Below, in pieces: positions 33,148 through 42,795 of a stretch of 64,000 nt of DNA. Where the stretch lies: positions 3,162,001 to 3,226,000 of the forward strand of contig NZ_CP106738.1 of the NCBI RefSeq assembly GCF_025639885.1, written 5' to 3'. Below the pieces are notes generated by a model. It saw only the letters and a program-made list of their open reading frames with translations. It was not told where the DNA came from and did no database searches. Each line of letters starts with the position of its first letter. Position 1 is the stretch's first letter. The position numbers and the translations under genes are program-made. This stretch comes from Roseovarius pelagicus. GTDB lineage: Bacteria; Pseudomonadota; Alphaproteobacteria; Rhodobacterales; Rhodobacteraceae.

Positions 33148-36100
33148 TCAACCCAGACTGGTCGCGGCGCTACCCAAAAGCGCGGCGTTGCCACCCGCCG
33201 CTGTCGTATCGACACAGACGTGACGTTCGTGCAGCGCGTGGCCGGTGTCCGGCAGGCCGGTGATCAGTGGCAGGATCGGGCCCGACCGGTTGGCCAGTGC
33301 CAGCGCAAATTCGCGTGCGGCCTTGGTTTCGCCCCACCAGAGCGCCCCGGAGAATCCGGTAAGCGTGCTGAGTGCGACCGGATCGACATATCCGGTCACG
33401 ATGGTGGCCACACCGCCGAGGTCGGTCACGGATTTGGCTTGCGCTTCTGCCGCGTCCTTGCCCGGGCCCATGCACAGCAGGGGCGCGCGGTGGTGTGTTG
33501 TCAGTCGGTTGGATTCACCCGTCGGGCCGGGCAGCACGAGGGCCTCGCGCGGGGTGCGCGGGTGGGTCGCGGTCTTGTCCAGCGCCTTTTGCACGTCGCT
33601 CGTTGGCATGGCACTGGGCCATTCGCCGTCGGCCTTTGGCGCAGGCCGCGCGGTGAAGCGGGGCAGATAATTTGGCCCGCCTGCCTTGGGGCCGGTGCCT
33701 GACAGCCCCTCGCCGCCAAAGGGCTGGGAGCCGACGATGGCGCCGATCTGGTTGCGGTTGACGTAAAGGTTGCCAGCCTGCACGCGTTCGGTGACATATT
33801 GCACGCGATCGTCGATGCGGGTCATCAGGCCGAAAGTCAGCCCGTATCCGGTGGCGTTGATTGCGTCGATCACCTTGTCCAGTTCGGTCGCACCAAAGGT
33901 GGTGAGATGCAGCACGGGGCCGAAAATCTCGCGCTTCATGTCGGCAATGCTGTCCACGCGGATCAATGTCGGGGCAATGTAGGTGCCGGAATTGGGTGTT
34001 TTCAATTCGTGCATCAGACGCCCCTCGGCGCGGGCGGTCTGGATGTGGTCGGCGATACCCTTGCGGGCGGTTTCGTCAATCACTGGGCCGCAATCGGTCG
34101 AAAGGTCCCAGGGCAGGCCGATCACGAGCGCGTCCATCGCGCCCTTGAGCATCTTGATGAAATCCTCGGCAATGTCCTCTTGGACATAGAGACAACGCAG
34201 CGCGGAGCATCGTTGACCTGCGGATTGGAACGCGCTTTCAACAATCGCCTGCACGGCCTGTTCGGGCAGGGCGGTGCTGTCCACGATCATCGCGTTCATG
34301 CCGCCAGTTTCTGCGATCAGTGGCGCGCCGGGGGCGAGGTTTTCGGCCATCGTCGCCTTGATCTTCATCGCGGTCGCAGTCGAGCCGGTGAAGGCCACGC
34401 CGCCGACACGCGCATCAGAGGTAAGCGCTGCGCCGACATCGCCACCACCGGGCAAGAGTTGTAATGCAGATTTCGGCACACCGGCCTCATGCATCAACGA
34501 AATGGCGAAATGCGCCATGATCGGCGTTTGTTCGGCAGGTTTGGACAGCACGGCGTTACCGGCTGCCAGCGCCGCCGCGATCTGGCCAGAGAAAATGGCC
34601 AGAGGGAAGTTCCACGGGCTGATGCAGGTGAATACACCAACGGCGGGGGCTTCGGGGGCATTGACGCCGTAGTAGCGCAGGAAATCCACGGCTTCGCGCA
34701 GTTCTGCCACCGCGTCCATCTGGCTTTTGCCAGCTTCACGGGCGAGGATCGCGAACAGCTCGCCAAAGTTTTCCTCATAGAGGTCCGCCACGCGGTTCAG
34801 CACCTCTTTGCGCTGGGCCGGGGTTGCATCCCACGGTTTGGCATTGGCCAGCGCGGTTTCGATGTCGGCGGCACTGGCGGCGGCAACGGTGCCGGGGCTG
34901 TCAGAGGGATCGGCCGGATTGGTGACGGGTTGCGCCTTGTTCGGTTTTGCCTTGCCCGCGAGCAGAGGGACCGCCGCCCATTGGTGGGTGGCAAAGGGCG
35001 CGCGCGCGACTTCGATTTTGTCGAGCGTCGGTTGGTGTTTCAGGTCGAAACCCTTGGAGTTGATACGCTCGGGCTGAAACAGCTCTGGTCCTGTCGGCAG
35101 GTGGGCGCGCACGGTTTCGTAGACCTCGAAGGGGTCACGGGCGACCTCGTCGGGGGCCACTTCTTCGTCGACGATCTGGTTGACGAAACTGGAGTTCGCG
35201 CCGTTTTCCAGCAGGCGACGCACCAGATAGGCCAGCAGGTCACGGTGTGCACCGACGGGCGCATAGATGCGGCAGCGTGTGCCTTCGGCAGTCAGCACGA
35301 TGTTATGCAGTGCCTCGCCCATGCCATGCAAACGCTGGAATTCGAATTTGTCTTTGGCGTCGGGCAGGTGGGCGGCCATGTCGAGAATGGCGGCGACAGT
35401 GTGGGCGTTATGCGTGGCGAACTGCGGATAGATGCGATCGGTCATCGACAGCAGTTTGCGCGCGTTGGCGATATAACTGATGTCGGTCGCGGATTTGTGG
35501 GTGAAGACCGGGAAACCGTCGATCCCCTCGACCTGCGCCTGTTTGATCTCGGTGTCCCAATAGGCCCCCTTGACCAACCGGACCATGATCTTGCGATCCA
35601 GCCGCGTGGCCAGATCGTGAAGGAAATCGAGCGCATGGCTGGCGCGTTGGCCATAGGCCTGTACCACCACGCCAAAGCCATCCCAGCCCGCCAGCGCCGG
35701 TTCGCTGAGCACGGTTTCGATCACGTCAAGCGACAGGGCAAGGCGGTCGGCCTCTTCGGCGTCGATATTGAGGCCCATGCCGGCGGATTTCGCCAGCAGG
35801 GCGAGTGAGCGCAGGCGAGGCACCAGCACCTCCATCACCTGCTCGCGCTGGGCGACCTCGTAGCGGGCGTGCAATGCGGAAAGTTTGACCGAGATGCCGG
35901 GGTTCTTGGCGATTTCGTCATGGGTGCAGGCCTGCGCGATGGCGGAAATCGCACGGGAATAGCTGAGGTGATAGCGGGTTGCATCCTTGTCGGTGCGTGC
36001 GGCCTCGCCAAGCATGTCGTAAGAATAGGTATACCCCTTCTTCTCCATCCCGGCGGCGCGTTTCATCGCGGACTGGATGTCTTCGCCCAGTACGAACTGG

Positions 36101-36603
36101 CGGCCCATTTCCTTCATTGCGCGGGCGACGGCGGTACGAATGACTGGCTCGCCGAGGCGTTTGACCGCGCCGCGCAGGTGGCCGACGGGGCCTTTGCGGT
36201 CCTCTTTCAGCACCTTGCCTGTCAGCATCAAGGCCCATGTCGACGCGTTGACCAGCGACGACGTGGAATGGCCCATATGCTTGCCCCAGTCGCTGGGGGC
36301 GATCTTGTCCTCGATCAGTGCGTCGATGGTTTCGGCGTCGGGTACACGCAGCAGCGCCTCGGCCAGACACATCAGGGCGATCCCCTCATCCGTGGACAGA
36401 CCGTATTCGGCCAGAAAGACCTCCATCAGGCCGGGATCAGAGGCCCCGCGAATGTCCCGGACCAACTGGGCACCACGGGCGCTGATACGTTTGCGATCTT
36501 CGACGCTGAGCGCGGCGGTGGCGGTCAGCCTTTGGATCGTTTCGGTCTCATTGGCATAGGTGTCCAGATCAATGGCGCGGCGCAGGTCTGTGTCGTATGG
36601 CAT
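33148..36603 (-). CDS. putA: bifunctional proline dehydrogenase / L-glutamate-5-semialdehyde dehydrogenase
   Basis: PutA oxidises proline to glutamate in two steps using FAD and then NAD+. The 1151-residue protein has a PRODH barrel at about residues 130-470 (GMGLNIDAEEADRL, KIMVRLVKGAYWD, RIYPQFATHNAHTVA). The aldehyde dehydrogenase domain follows from about 540 to 1000 (catalytic Cys in FQSAGQRCSALR, ISPWNFPLAIF), and an extra C-terminal ALDH-like domain ends the protein. There is no N-terminal ribbon-helix-helix domain, so unlike E. coli PutA it cannot repress its own gene. That role probably falls to the divergent Lrp-type regulator. Confidence 0.96.
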   Translation of the reverse strand: MPYDTDLRRAIDLDTYANETETIQRLTATAALSVEDRKRISARGAQLVRDIRGASDPGLMEVFLAEYGLSTDEGIALMCLAEALLRVPDAETIDALIEDKIAPSDWGKHMGHSTSSLVNASTWALMLTGKVLKEDRKGPVGHLRGAVKRLGEPVIRTAVARAMKEMGRQFVLGEDIQSAMKRAAGMEKKGYTYSYDMLGEAARTDKDATRYHLSYSRAISAIAQACTHDEIAKNPGISVKLSALHARYEVAQREQVMEVLVPRLRSLALLAKSAGMGLNIDAEEADRLALSLDVIETVLSEPALAGWDGFGVVVQAYGQRASHALDFLHDLATRLDRKIMVRLVKGAYWDTEIKQAQVEGIDGFPVFTHKSATDISYIANARKLLSMTDRIYPQFATHNAHTVAAILDMAAHLPDAKDKFEFQRLHGMGEALHNIVLTAEGTRCRIYAPVGAHRDLLAYLVRRLLENGANSSFVNQIVDEEVAPDEVARDPFEVYETVRAHLPTGPELFQPERINSKGFDLKHQPTLDKIEVARAPFATHQWAAVPLLAGKAKPNKAQPVTNPADPSDSPGTVAAASAADIETALANAKPWDATPAQRKEVLNRVADLYEENFGELFAILAREAGKSQMDAVAELREAVDFLRYYGVNAPEAPAVGVFTCISPWNFPLAIFSGQIAAALAAGNAVLSKPAEQTPIMAHFAISLMHEAGVPKSALQLLPGGGDVGAALTSDARVGGVAFTGSTATAMKIKATMAENLAPGAPLIAETGGMNAMIVDSTALPEQAVQAIVESAFQSAGQRCSALRCLYVQEDIAEDFIKMLKGAMDALVIGLPWDLSTDCGPVIDETARKGIADHIQTARAEGRLMHELKTPNSGTYIAPTLIRVDSIADMKREIFGPVLHLTTFGATELDKVIDAINATGYGLTFGLMTRIDDRVQYVTERVQAGNLYVNRNQIGAIVGSQPFGGEGLSGTGPKAGGPNYLPRFTARPAPKADGEWPSAMPTSDVQKALDKTATHPRTPREALVLPGPTGESNRLTTHHRAPLLCMGPGKDAAEAQAKSVTDLGGVATIVTGYVDPVALSTLTGFSGALWWGETKAAREFALALANRSGPILPLITGLPDTGHALHERHVCVDTTAAGGNAALLGSAATSLG

Positions 36604-36633
36604 TGGGGCTACTCCAGGGTGAATTGATCTAAG

Positions 36634-36650
36634 TTATCACGGGGGGATAA
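36634..36650. promoter_or_regulatory. operator candidate between putA and putR
   Basis: Short inverted repeat TTATC-N7-GATAA in the 108-base divergent region, with near-matching flanks (AAGTTATC/GATAAGTT, one mismatch). The position suits an Lrp/AsnC-type regulator, but this is inferred from location and symmetry only. Confidence 0.3.
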
Positions 36651-36711
36651 GTTGTTTTTCCTGATAGATCGGGTTTTATAGGCAAATGGACTGAATTATA
36701 GGGAATCGACG

Positions 36712-37203
36712 ATGCAAAGTGATCAGTTTGTGCTGGATCGGTTCGACCGGGCGATTCTAAGAGCGTTGACCAGCGATGGCCGGATCAGCATCACGGATCT
36801 GGCGCGTGAAATCGGTCTGTCGAAATCGCCCACCCAAGCGCGGCTGCGGCGGTTGGAAAAGGCGGGTGTGATCACCGGGTATCGTGCGCTGATCGACCCG
36901 ATATTGCTGGGGCTGGATCATGTCAGTTTCGTCGAGGTGCGTCTGACGGATACCCGCGAGGCGGCGCTGTCGGCGTTCAACGCCGCAGTTGCGCGCACCC
37001 CCGAGATCGAGCAAGCGCATATGATCGCGGGAAATTTTGATTACCTGCTCAAAGTTCGAACGCAGAATATGTCGGATTACCGCCGTGTGCTGGCCGAGCG
37101 GATTTCAACATTGCCGAATGTGTCGGGCACATCGACCTATGTGGCGATGCAGGCGGTCAAGGAAAACAGTCTACTGGATGTAGGTGGTTCGATTGTGATC
37201 TGA
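36712..37203 (+). CDS. putR: Lrp/AsnC family regulator, PutR-like
   Basis: A 163-residue Lrp-type regulator: N-terminal HTH at residues 8-60 (DRFDRAILRALTSDGRISITDLAREIGLSKSPTQARLRRLEKAGVITGY) and a RAM ligand-binding domain with the conserved AHMIAGNFDYLLKVRTQNMSDYRRVL. Divergent placement against putA, with no other target near, indicates that it is the proline-responsive regulator of putA, as described for PutR in Rhodobacter and Agrobacterium. A hairpin follows the stop. Confidence 0.9.
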   Translation: MQSDQFVLDRFDRAILRALTSDGRISITDLAREIGLSKSPTQARLRRLEKAGVITGYRALIDPILLGLDHVSFVEVRLTDTREAALSAFNAAVARTPEIEQAHMIAGNFDYLLKVRTQNMSDYRRVLAERISTLPNVSGTSTYVAMQAVKENSLLDVGGSIVI

Positions 37204-37213
37204 CCCGCGCCAG

Positions 37214-37245
37214 TGTCGCATCAGTGTTGACTGGTCGATGCGACA
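37214..37245 (+). terminator. hairpin after putR
   Basis: Perfect 9-bp arms TGTCGCATC/GATGCGACA with a 14-base loop, ten bases after the putR stop, followed by a short T-rich stretch (GTTTAGATTCT). It is a plausible but not strong terminator. Confidence 0.5.
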
Positions 37246-37326
37246 GTTTAGATTCTGCGCGTGAAAGCTGATACTTGATACACGGGCTATGTCAGACTGT
37301 CGCAGAACAATTGTGAGGTTGAGCAT

Positions 37327-37635
37327 ATGGACAGCAAAATTTCGGGTGGTCTTGTCCACGAATTACCTGCCGACTTGATCGGTGCGCTGACGGACACAAA
37401 AGAAACGGTCGACCTATGGGAAGGCTTGACGCCGATCGCGCGCAACGAATTTATTTGTTGGGTTGAAGATGCAAAACAGGAAAAGACTCGGATACGGCGG
37501 ATTAAGCGAACCGTAGAAGAACTGCATGAAGGTAAAAAACGCCCATGCTGTTGGGCGGGCTGCATTCATCGAACCGACAAGAAGCCAAGCAAATGGCAGC
37601 AAGATGTGTTAATCGACAAGAAACCGAAAAAGTAA
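37327..37635 (+). CDS. YdeI/OmpD-associated family protein
   Basis: A 102-residue protein containing the short OmdA/YdeI C-terminal domain: WEGLTPIARNEFICWVEDAKQEKTRIRRIKRTVEELHEGKKRPC. In full-length family members this follows a larger domain; here it forms almost the whole protein. A basic Cys-containing tail (CCWAGCIHRTDKKPSK) follows. No export signal is present. A GAGG site precedes the ATG. The base composition is less GC-rich than neighbours. Function is unknown; the family has been linked to envelope or bacteriocin protection phenotypes. Confidence 0.72.
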   Translation: MDSKISGGLVHELPADLIGALTDTKETVDLWEGLTPIARNEFICWVEDAKQEKTRIRRIKRTVEELHEGKKRPCCWAGCIHRTDKKPSKWQQDVLIDKKPKK

Positions 37636-37652
37636 ATATCAAAGGCAATCGT

Positions 37653-38237
37653 ATGACGGCGCGGCGAGAACCCTCCATGATGAGACACGCCTGTTTGCGC
37701 CTGTTATTTTGTATGGTCGCCGCGCTACCCGCGCAGGCCGATACCTGTCCCGCTGCGCCTGACCATACCGAGGAGTTGCGCGCGCTGGTTGTCGCCGCGC
37801 AAGCCGCACCGGATCAGCAGACCGGGCGCGAGATTTCGAATGCGATGTGGGAATATTGGACCATTGCACCGGATACTTATGCGCAGGAGTTGCTGGATAC
37901 CGGCATGGAACGGCGCGAAAGCTATGATTATCTCGGAGCTTTGAAGGCGTTCGAGGCGCTGGTGGACTATTGCCCTGACTATGCCGAAGGCTACAACCAG
38001 CGCGCCTTTGTGCATTTTCTTCGCGAAGAATACGAGGCTGCGCTGCCCGATCTGGAGCATGCGATCACGTTAGTGCCGCAGCATGTGGCGGCGCGCACCG
38101 GGCTGGCGCTGACTTTGATGCGTCTGGGGCGAACCGGCGAGGCGACGCTGGCGTTGCGCGCAGCACTAGAGATGAACCCATGGCTGGGCGAACGCAGCCT
38201 GCTGCCGGTGTTAGAGGCGATGGAGCAAGAACTGTGA
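37653..38237 (+). CDS. periplasmic TPR-repeat protein
   Basis: A 194-residue protein with a signal peptide (hydrophobic CLRLLFCMVAALPAQA, cleavage after AQA). The mature part has two or three TPR-like helical hairpins between residues 85 and 185 (YDYLGALKAFEALVDYCPDYAEGYNQRAF, EYEAALPDLEHAITLVPQHVAARTGLALTLMRLG). TPRs mediate protein contacts. I start it at the ATG at 37653, which has an AAAGG site; two ATGs at 37677 and 37680 are also possible. It lies 17 bases after the YdeI-like gene and probably shares its transcript. Confidence 0.78.
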   Translation: MTARREPSMMRHACLRLLFCMVAALPAQADTCPAAPDHTEELRALVVAAQAAPDQQTGREISNAMWEYWTIAPDTYAQELLDTGMERRESYDYLGALKAFEALVDYCPDYAEGYNQRAFVHFLREEYEAALPDLEHAITLVPQHVAARTGLALTLMRLGRTGEATLALRAALEMNPWLGERSLLPVLEAMEQEL

Positions 38238-38294
38238 TTTGCACCTCTGGCGTACTTTACACGGCGGGCCGAGTGGCTATTGTCGCGCTCTAAT

Positions 38295-38381
38295 GCGGGC
38301 GTGATGGAATGGTAGACATACCAGACTTAAAATCTGTTGGGCCTTGTGCCCGTGTGGGTTCGAGTCCCACCGCCCGCACCA
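38295..38381 (+). tRNA. tRNA-Leu (anticodon UAA)
   Basis: An 87-base class II tRNA with acceptor arms GCGGGCG/CGCCCGC, anticodon loop TTAAAAT (anticodon TAA), a long variable arm, T-arm GGGTTCGAGTCCC, discriminator A and an encoded CCA. It reads UUA/UUG leucine codons. Confidence 0.97.
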
Positions 38382-38649
38382 GTCCTGTTTGTGCCACCAC
38401 GCGGAACGCTGCTTGAGCACAGGTTCGGTTCGAGGTTTGTCCCTGAACCTGCATTTCTTTCATTGGGATTGTATCAGCTTGGGTCACCAGATCCTTGTTT
38501 GCACACCGCGGGATGGCTAGTCTGACATCTGGTCAGGATGCACCGGTCTGTGCAGGTTTCGCACCTTTCGCGCCTTGCAAAACCCTACGCCGGACCATAG
38601 GTTCCCCAAAAATTGCGGGAGGCTCCCGCCGGACACGAAGGAACACCCC

Positions 38650-38940
38650 ATGGAAGGCGGAAACGCATTGGCGCAATTTGTCCCCCTAATTCTGATATTC
38701 GCGATCATGTACTTCTTGCTGATCCGTCCCCAGCAAAAGAAACTGAAGTCGCATCAGGCGATGGTTTCTGCTCTGCGCCGGGGGGATCAAGTGATCACGC
38801 AAGGCGGGATCATCGGCAAAGTTGTCAAGGTCAAGGATGACGACGAAATCGAAGTTGAAGTGGCAACCGGCGTGAAAATTCGCGTGGTCAAATCGACTGT
38901 TGCGCAGGTTTTGTCCAAAACCGAGCCTGCCGAGGGCTGA
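38650..38940 (+). CDS. yajC: preprotein translocase subunit YajC
   Basis: A 96-residue accessory protein of the Sec holotranslocon. It has one membrane helix (residues 9-25, FVPLILIFAIMYFLLIRPQQ) with the family signature RPQQKK right after it, and a small beta domain containing LRRGDQVITQGGIIGKV. The ATG at 38650 has an AAGGA site. A hairpin (GCGGGA/TCCCGC, 38615-38629) lies upstream in the leader. secDF follows after 45 bases on the same strand, as in many alphaproteobacteria. Confidence 0.96.
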   Translation: MEGGNALAQFVPLILIFAIMYFLLIRPQQKKLKSHQAMVSALRRGDQVITQGGIIGKVVKVKDDDEIEVEVATGVKIRVVKSTVAQVLSKTEPAEG

Positions 38941-38985
38941 TTGCCCTCGACCCAAACCTGTCTGCTACGCTGAAAAGGCATCATC

Positions 38986-41619
38986 ATGCTTCAGATTGAC
39001 CTGTGGAAACGTCTCTGCATCTGGGGGGTGGTGGCCCTTGGCCTGTTGTTGGCCGTGCCCAACGGATTTTATCCGCGGGTCGAGGCGCATAACGACGCTG
39101 TTACTGCCGTAGAGGCGGGGACAGATCCTTCCGAAGTCGCGGCTGATCTGTCGCTCTGGCCCAGTTGGATGCCATCGGGGTTGGTCAATCTGGGCCTTGA
39201 TCTGCGCGGTGGCGCACATCTGCTGGCCGAGGTGAAGGTCGCAGAGGTCTATCAATCCCGACTGGAAGGCATGTGGCCCGAAGTGCGCGATTTGCTGCGC
39301 GACGAACGCGACAGTGTCGGTACCATCCGCCTGCAACCCACCAAGGGCGAAGAACTGGTGGTGCGCCTGAACGAGCGGCCCGGACAGGTCACCGAGGCCG
39401 CCACGCTGGTGCGCGGTCTGGCGCGCCCGGTGACCAGCCTGACAGGGGCCGGTGCCAGCGATATAGAGGTAACGACGCGCGGCGATAGCATTGTTGTCCG
39501 TCTGAGCGAAGCTGAGAAGCGCGCGACGGATGAGCGCACTGTGCGGCAGGCGCTGGAAATCATCCGCCGCCGTATTGATGAGGTCGGCACACGCGAACCG
39601 ACGATTCAGCGGCAAGGCAGCGACCGTATTCTGATCCAAGTGCCCGGTATCGGTAGTGCGGCAGAGCTGAAGGCGATCATCGGCACGACGGCGCAGTTGA
39701 CCTTTCAGCCGGTCGTCAGCCGCACGTCGAACAAGGACGAGCGCGCAGGTGCGGGCAATGAGGTGCTGCCATCGCTGGATGACGAGGGCGTTTACTATAT
39801 CCTCGAAACTGCCCCAGTCGTGACGGGCGAAGAGCTGGTCGATGCGCAACCCGATTTCGACCAGAACGGTCGGCCAGCGGTATCATTCCGCTTTAACCCG
39901 ACGGGCGCGCGCAGTTTTGGTGATTACACGGCCGAGAATATCGGCAATCCGTTTGCCATCGTGCTGGATGATGAAGTGATCAGCGCCCCGGTGATCCAAA
40001 GCCATATCCCCGGTGGATCGGGCATCATCACCGGCAATTTCAGCGTTGAAGAAAGCACCAATCTGGCCGTTTTGCTGCGTGCAGGTGCGTTGCCGGCTGG
40101 GCTGGAGTTTCTGGAGGAACGCACTGTCGGGCCGGAACTGGGCGCGGATAGCATTGAGGCGGGTGAACTGGCCTGCATCGTCGCCTTTGTGTTGGTGCTG
40201 GCCTACATGTTCCTCAGCTATGGTATATTCGGGATTTTTGCCAACATTGCGCTGGTCATCAATGTGGGCCTGATCTTTGGCCTGCTCAGCCTGATTGGAG
40301 CGACCCTGACATTGCCGGGGATTGCCGGGATCGTGCTGACCATCGGGATGGCGGTGGACGCCAACGTGCTGGTGTTCGAGCGTATCCGCGAAGAGATGAA
40401 GACCGCCAAGGGACCGGCGCGGGCGATTGAACTGGGCTACGAGAAGGCGCTGAGCGCCATCACCGACGCCAACATTACCACCTTTATCACCGCGCTGATC
40501 CTGTTCGCGATGGGCTCTGGCCCGGTGCGTGGCTTTGCCATTACGCTGGGTCTGGGTATCCTGACCTCTGTCTTTACCGCGATTTTCGTCACCCGCCTGA
40601 TCGTGGTGATGTGGTTTGAACGCAAGCGTCCCAAATCCGTGCTTCAGGGCCGCGCATTGCGCTTGGTACCGCAAGAGACCAATTGGGATTTCTTTCGCCG
40701 GTGGAAGCTGTCGCTGGGCCTGTCGGCGGTGTTGATCGTGATTGCCGCCGGATCGTTCGGGGTGCAGGGCCTCAACTACGGTATTGATTTCAAGGGCGGC
40801 ACGACGATCCGCACGCAGAGCGAACAGAGTGTCGATATCGGCCAGTACCGCGATGCGATCACCCCGTTGGAACTGGGCGATGTGTCGATTACCGAGGTGT
40901 TCGATCCGACCTTTGCCGACGATGAAAACGTCGCGATGATCCGCATTCAGGCGCAGGAAGGCCAAGAGGCCGTCACGCCGGAGGTCATCGTGCAGGTCGA
41001 AGAGGCGTTGCAGGACGCAGTGCCGGATATTGAATTCACTTCTGTCGAAAGTGTCGGGCCGAAAGTGTCAGGCGAGTTGATCACCACGGCGGCCATTGCG
41101 GTCGTTCTGGCGATCGGGGCGGTGCTGATCTACATCTGGCTGCGCTTTGAATGGCAGTTCGCCGTGGGGGCTGTGGCCGCCTTGGTGCATGACGTGGTGC
41201 TGACCATCGGCGTGTTCTCTGAATTACAGATCCAGTTCGATCTGGCGATCATCGCGGCATTGCTGACGATTGTGGGCTATTCGCTGAACGATACGGTGGT
41301 TGTGTTTGACCGGGTGCGCGAGAACCTGAGAAAATACAAGAAGCTGCAACTGAGCGAAGTGTTGAACCTGTCGATCAACGAGACATTGAGCCGGACAATG
41401 ATGACATCCGTGACCACATTGTTGGCGCTGCTGGCGCTGTACGTGCTGGGGGGGGATGTGATCCGCGGCTTTGTCTTTGCGATGATCTGGGGCGTGATCG
41501 TGGGCACGTACAGCTCGATTTTTGTGGCGTCGACGATTCTGCTGTGGCTGGGGGTCAAACGCGACTGGTCCAAGCCGGACGCCAACACCGGCAACCAGTT
41601 CGCAAACGTAGATGCCTGA
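38986..41619 (+). CDS. secDF: fused protein translocase subunit SecDF
   Basis: An 877-residue single-chain SecD-SecF that uses the proton gradient to pull proteins through SecYEG. SecD half: N-terminal membrane helix, LGLDLRGGAHLLAEV motif, a large periplasmic region with IIRRRIDEVGTREPTIQRQG, then five more helices to about residue 555. SecF half from about 565: WKLSLGLSAVLIVIAAG helix, YGIDFKGGT motif and the helices to the C-terminus (YSLNDTVVVFDRVREN). Many bacteria keep the two genes separate, so fusion is a lineage trait. Its stop overlaps the next gene by 8 bases. Confidence 0.96.
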   Translation: MLQIDLWKRLCIWGVVALGLLLAVPNGFYPRVEAHNDAVTAVEAGTDPSEVAADLSLWPSWMPSGLVNLGLDLRGGAHLLAEVKVAEVYQSRLEGMWPEVRDLLRDERDSVGTIRLQPTKGEELVVRLNERPGQVTEAATLVRGLARPVTSLTGAGASDIEVTTRGDSIVVRLSEAEKRATDERTVRQALEIIRRRIDEVGTREPTIQRQGSDRILIQVPGIGSAAELKAIIGTTAQLTFQPVVSRTSNKDERAGAGNEVLPSLDDEGVYYILETAPVVTGEELVDAQPDFDQNGRPAVSFRFNPTGARSFGDYTAENIGNPFAIVLDDEVISAPVIQSHIPGGSGIITGNFSVEESTNLAVLLRAGALPAGLEFLEERTVGPELGADSIEAGELACIVAFVLVLAYMFLSYGIFGIFANIALVINVGLIFGLLSLIGATLTLPGIAGIVLTIGMAVDANVLVFERIREEMKTAKGPARAIELGYEKALSAITDANITTFITALILFAMGSGPVRGFAITLGLGILTSVFTAIFVTRLIVVMWFERKRPKSVLQGRALRLVPQETNWDFFRRWKLSLGLSAVLIVIAAGSFGVQGLNYGIDFKGGTTIRTQSEQSVDIGQYRDAITPLELGDVSITEVFDPTFADDENVAMIRIQAQEGQEAVTPEVIVQVEEALQDAVPDIEFTSVESVGPKVSGELITTAAIAVVLAIGAVLIYIWLRFEWQFAVGAVAALVHDVVLTIGVFSELQIQFDLAIIAALLTIVGYSLNDTVVVFDRVRENLRKYKKLQLSEVLNLSINETLSRTMMTSVTTLLALLALYVLGGDVIRGFVFAMIWGVIVGTYSSIFVASTILLWLGVKRDWSKPDANTGNQFANVDA

Positions 41620-42364
41620 TGGGCTAATCGCCGCAATCAGCCTTCCGGGATTCTGGTGGCTGGTGTCGACGATATCGGTGGCAGGTATTGTGCGCGGTTT
41701 TACCGGGTTTGGAACGGCGTTGATCTTTGTTCCTGTCGCGGGGCTGTTCCTGCCGCCTGCAATGGTCGTTGCGACGATTACCCTGACAGGGGTTGCCAGC
41801 TCTGCGGCGTTGTTGCCGCGCGCGTGGCGCCAAGGAGACCGGCGCGAAGTCGCCCTGCTGGCGCTTGCTGCGCTGCCGACCATTCCGCTGGGGTTGTTTA
41901 TCATGGACCGGCTGGATGCGTTGACGATCCGCTGGGTCGTGGCCTTTATCGCCGGAGGCACGCTGATTGCCCTGATCTCGGGCTGGCGCTATTCCGGCCA
42001 GCTTGCATTGCCCGGCTTACTGGCCATTGGTGCCGCGGCGGGGCTGATGGGTGGTCTCACGGGGCTGACCGGACCGGTGGTGATCCTGTTCTATCTGGCA
42101 GGGCAGGCGGTGGCACAATCAGTGCGTGCCAATACGATCCTGTTTCTGGCGGCGCTGGATGTTGCAATTGTTGTTAACCTGTTGACGCGCGGATTTGCCG
42201 GGTGGGAAGTGGTCTGGTTGGCGGGATTGCTGGCGATCCCCTACTTCGTCACGACAATGATCGGTCAGGCGCTGTTTGCTCCCACGCGCGAGCGGCTCTA
42301 TCGTTATGCAGCCTTTTCAGTCATCGGGTTGGCCGTCATCAGCGGTTTGCCGGTCTGGGGTTAG
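41612..42364 (+). CDS. TSUP (TauE/SafE) family membrane permease
   Basis: A 250-residue inner membrane protein with about eight hydrophobic segments. The family repeat is visible at the start of each half: GIVRGFTGFGTALIFVP near residue 25 and GAAAGLMGGLTGLTGPVVILFYL near residue 145. TSUP proteins export or import sulfite, sulfoacetate, taurine-derived or other organic anions. The start overlaps the end of secDF, so it is co-translated, though no functional link to protein export is known. The substrate is not evident. Confidence 0.85.
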   Translation: MPDGLIAAISLPGFWWLVSTISVAGIVRGFTGFGTALIFVPVAGLFLPPAMVVATITLTGVASSAALLPRAWRQGDRREVALLALAALPTIPLGLFIMDRLDALTIRWVVAFIAGGTLIALISGWRYSGQLALPGLLAIGAAAGLMGGLTGLTGPVVILFYLAGQAVAQSVRANTILFLAALDVAIVVNLLTRGFAGWEVVWLAGLLAIPYFVTTMIGQALFAPTRERLYRYAAFSVIGLAVISGLPVWG

Positions 42365-42403
42365 GCGTCCCAGCCCGGACGCGGAACGAATTGGGAGAAG
42401 TTT

Positions 42404-42757
42404 ATGCAGATGCACGAGATTTCCTTTGGTCAGGCGACCCCGATTGATGGCTATGGCCCGGGATTCTTTCGGGTCGGCGGTACAGTGCTTCAGGGGCCGA
42501 TCTGCATCACGGAAACCGGCGCGCGCAGCTGGGGCGGGATGGACGATCATGCATCGTTGCTGGCGCTGGCGGATCAGGTCGATGTGATTTTCCTCGGTAC
42601 CGGGGCCGAGATAGCGCATATTCCCGCCGCGTTGCGCAGCACGCTGGAGGACGCGGGCATCGGCGTCGAAACGATGAGCTCACCCGCAGCCTGCCGGACG
42701 TTCAACGTGTTGTTGTCTGAAGGGCGGCGTGTGGCGGCTGCACTGCTGCCGGTCTGA
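42404..42757 (+). CDS. Mth938-like domain protein
   Basis: A 117-residue single-domain protein of the Mth938/DUF498 family (mitochondrial relative NDUFAF3, a complex I assembly factor). Typical stretches are INGYGPGFFRVGG-like (IDGYGPGFFRVGG), a central VDVIFLGTGAEIAHIP strand-loop and the C-terminal GVETMSSPAACRTFNVLLSEGRRVAAALLP. In alphaproteobacteria this gene commonly sits next to secDF and ccm genes, as here. Bacterial function is not established. Two ATGs lie two codons apart at the start. Confidence 0.85.
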   Translation: MQMHEISFGQATPIDGYGPGFFRVGGTVLQGPICITETGARSWGGMDDHASLLALADQVDVIFLGTGAEIAHIPAALRSTLEDAGIGVETMSSPAACRTFNVLLSEGRRVAAALLPV

Positions 42758-42795
42758 GCTTTCCTCGACCATGTGGTTTAAGCTAGGCTTTTGAT

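Noticed and set aside
34489..35808. 439-codon ORF antisense to putA
   Set aside because: A codon-shadow frame opposite a highly conserved gene; no domain and Gly/Gln-rich low-quality composition.
38382..38649. Small gene between tRNA-Leu and yajC
   Set aside because: Short ORFs on both strands lack ribosome sites and sensible composition; only a small hairpin near yajC is seen.
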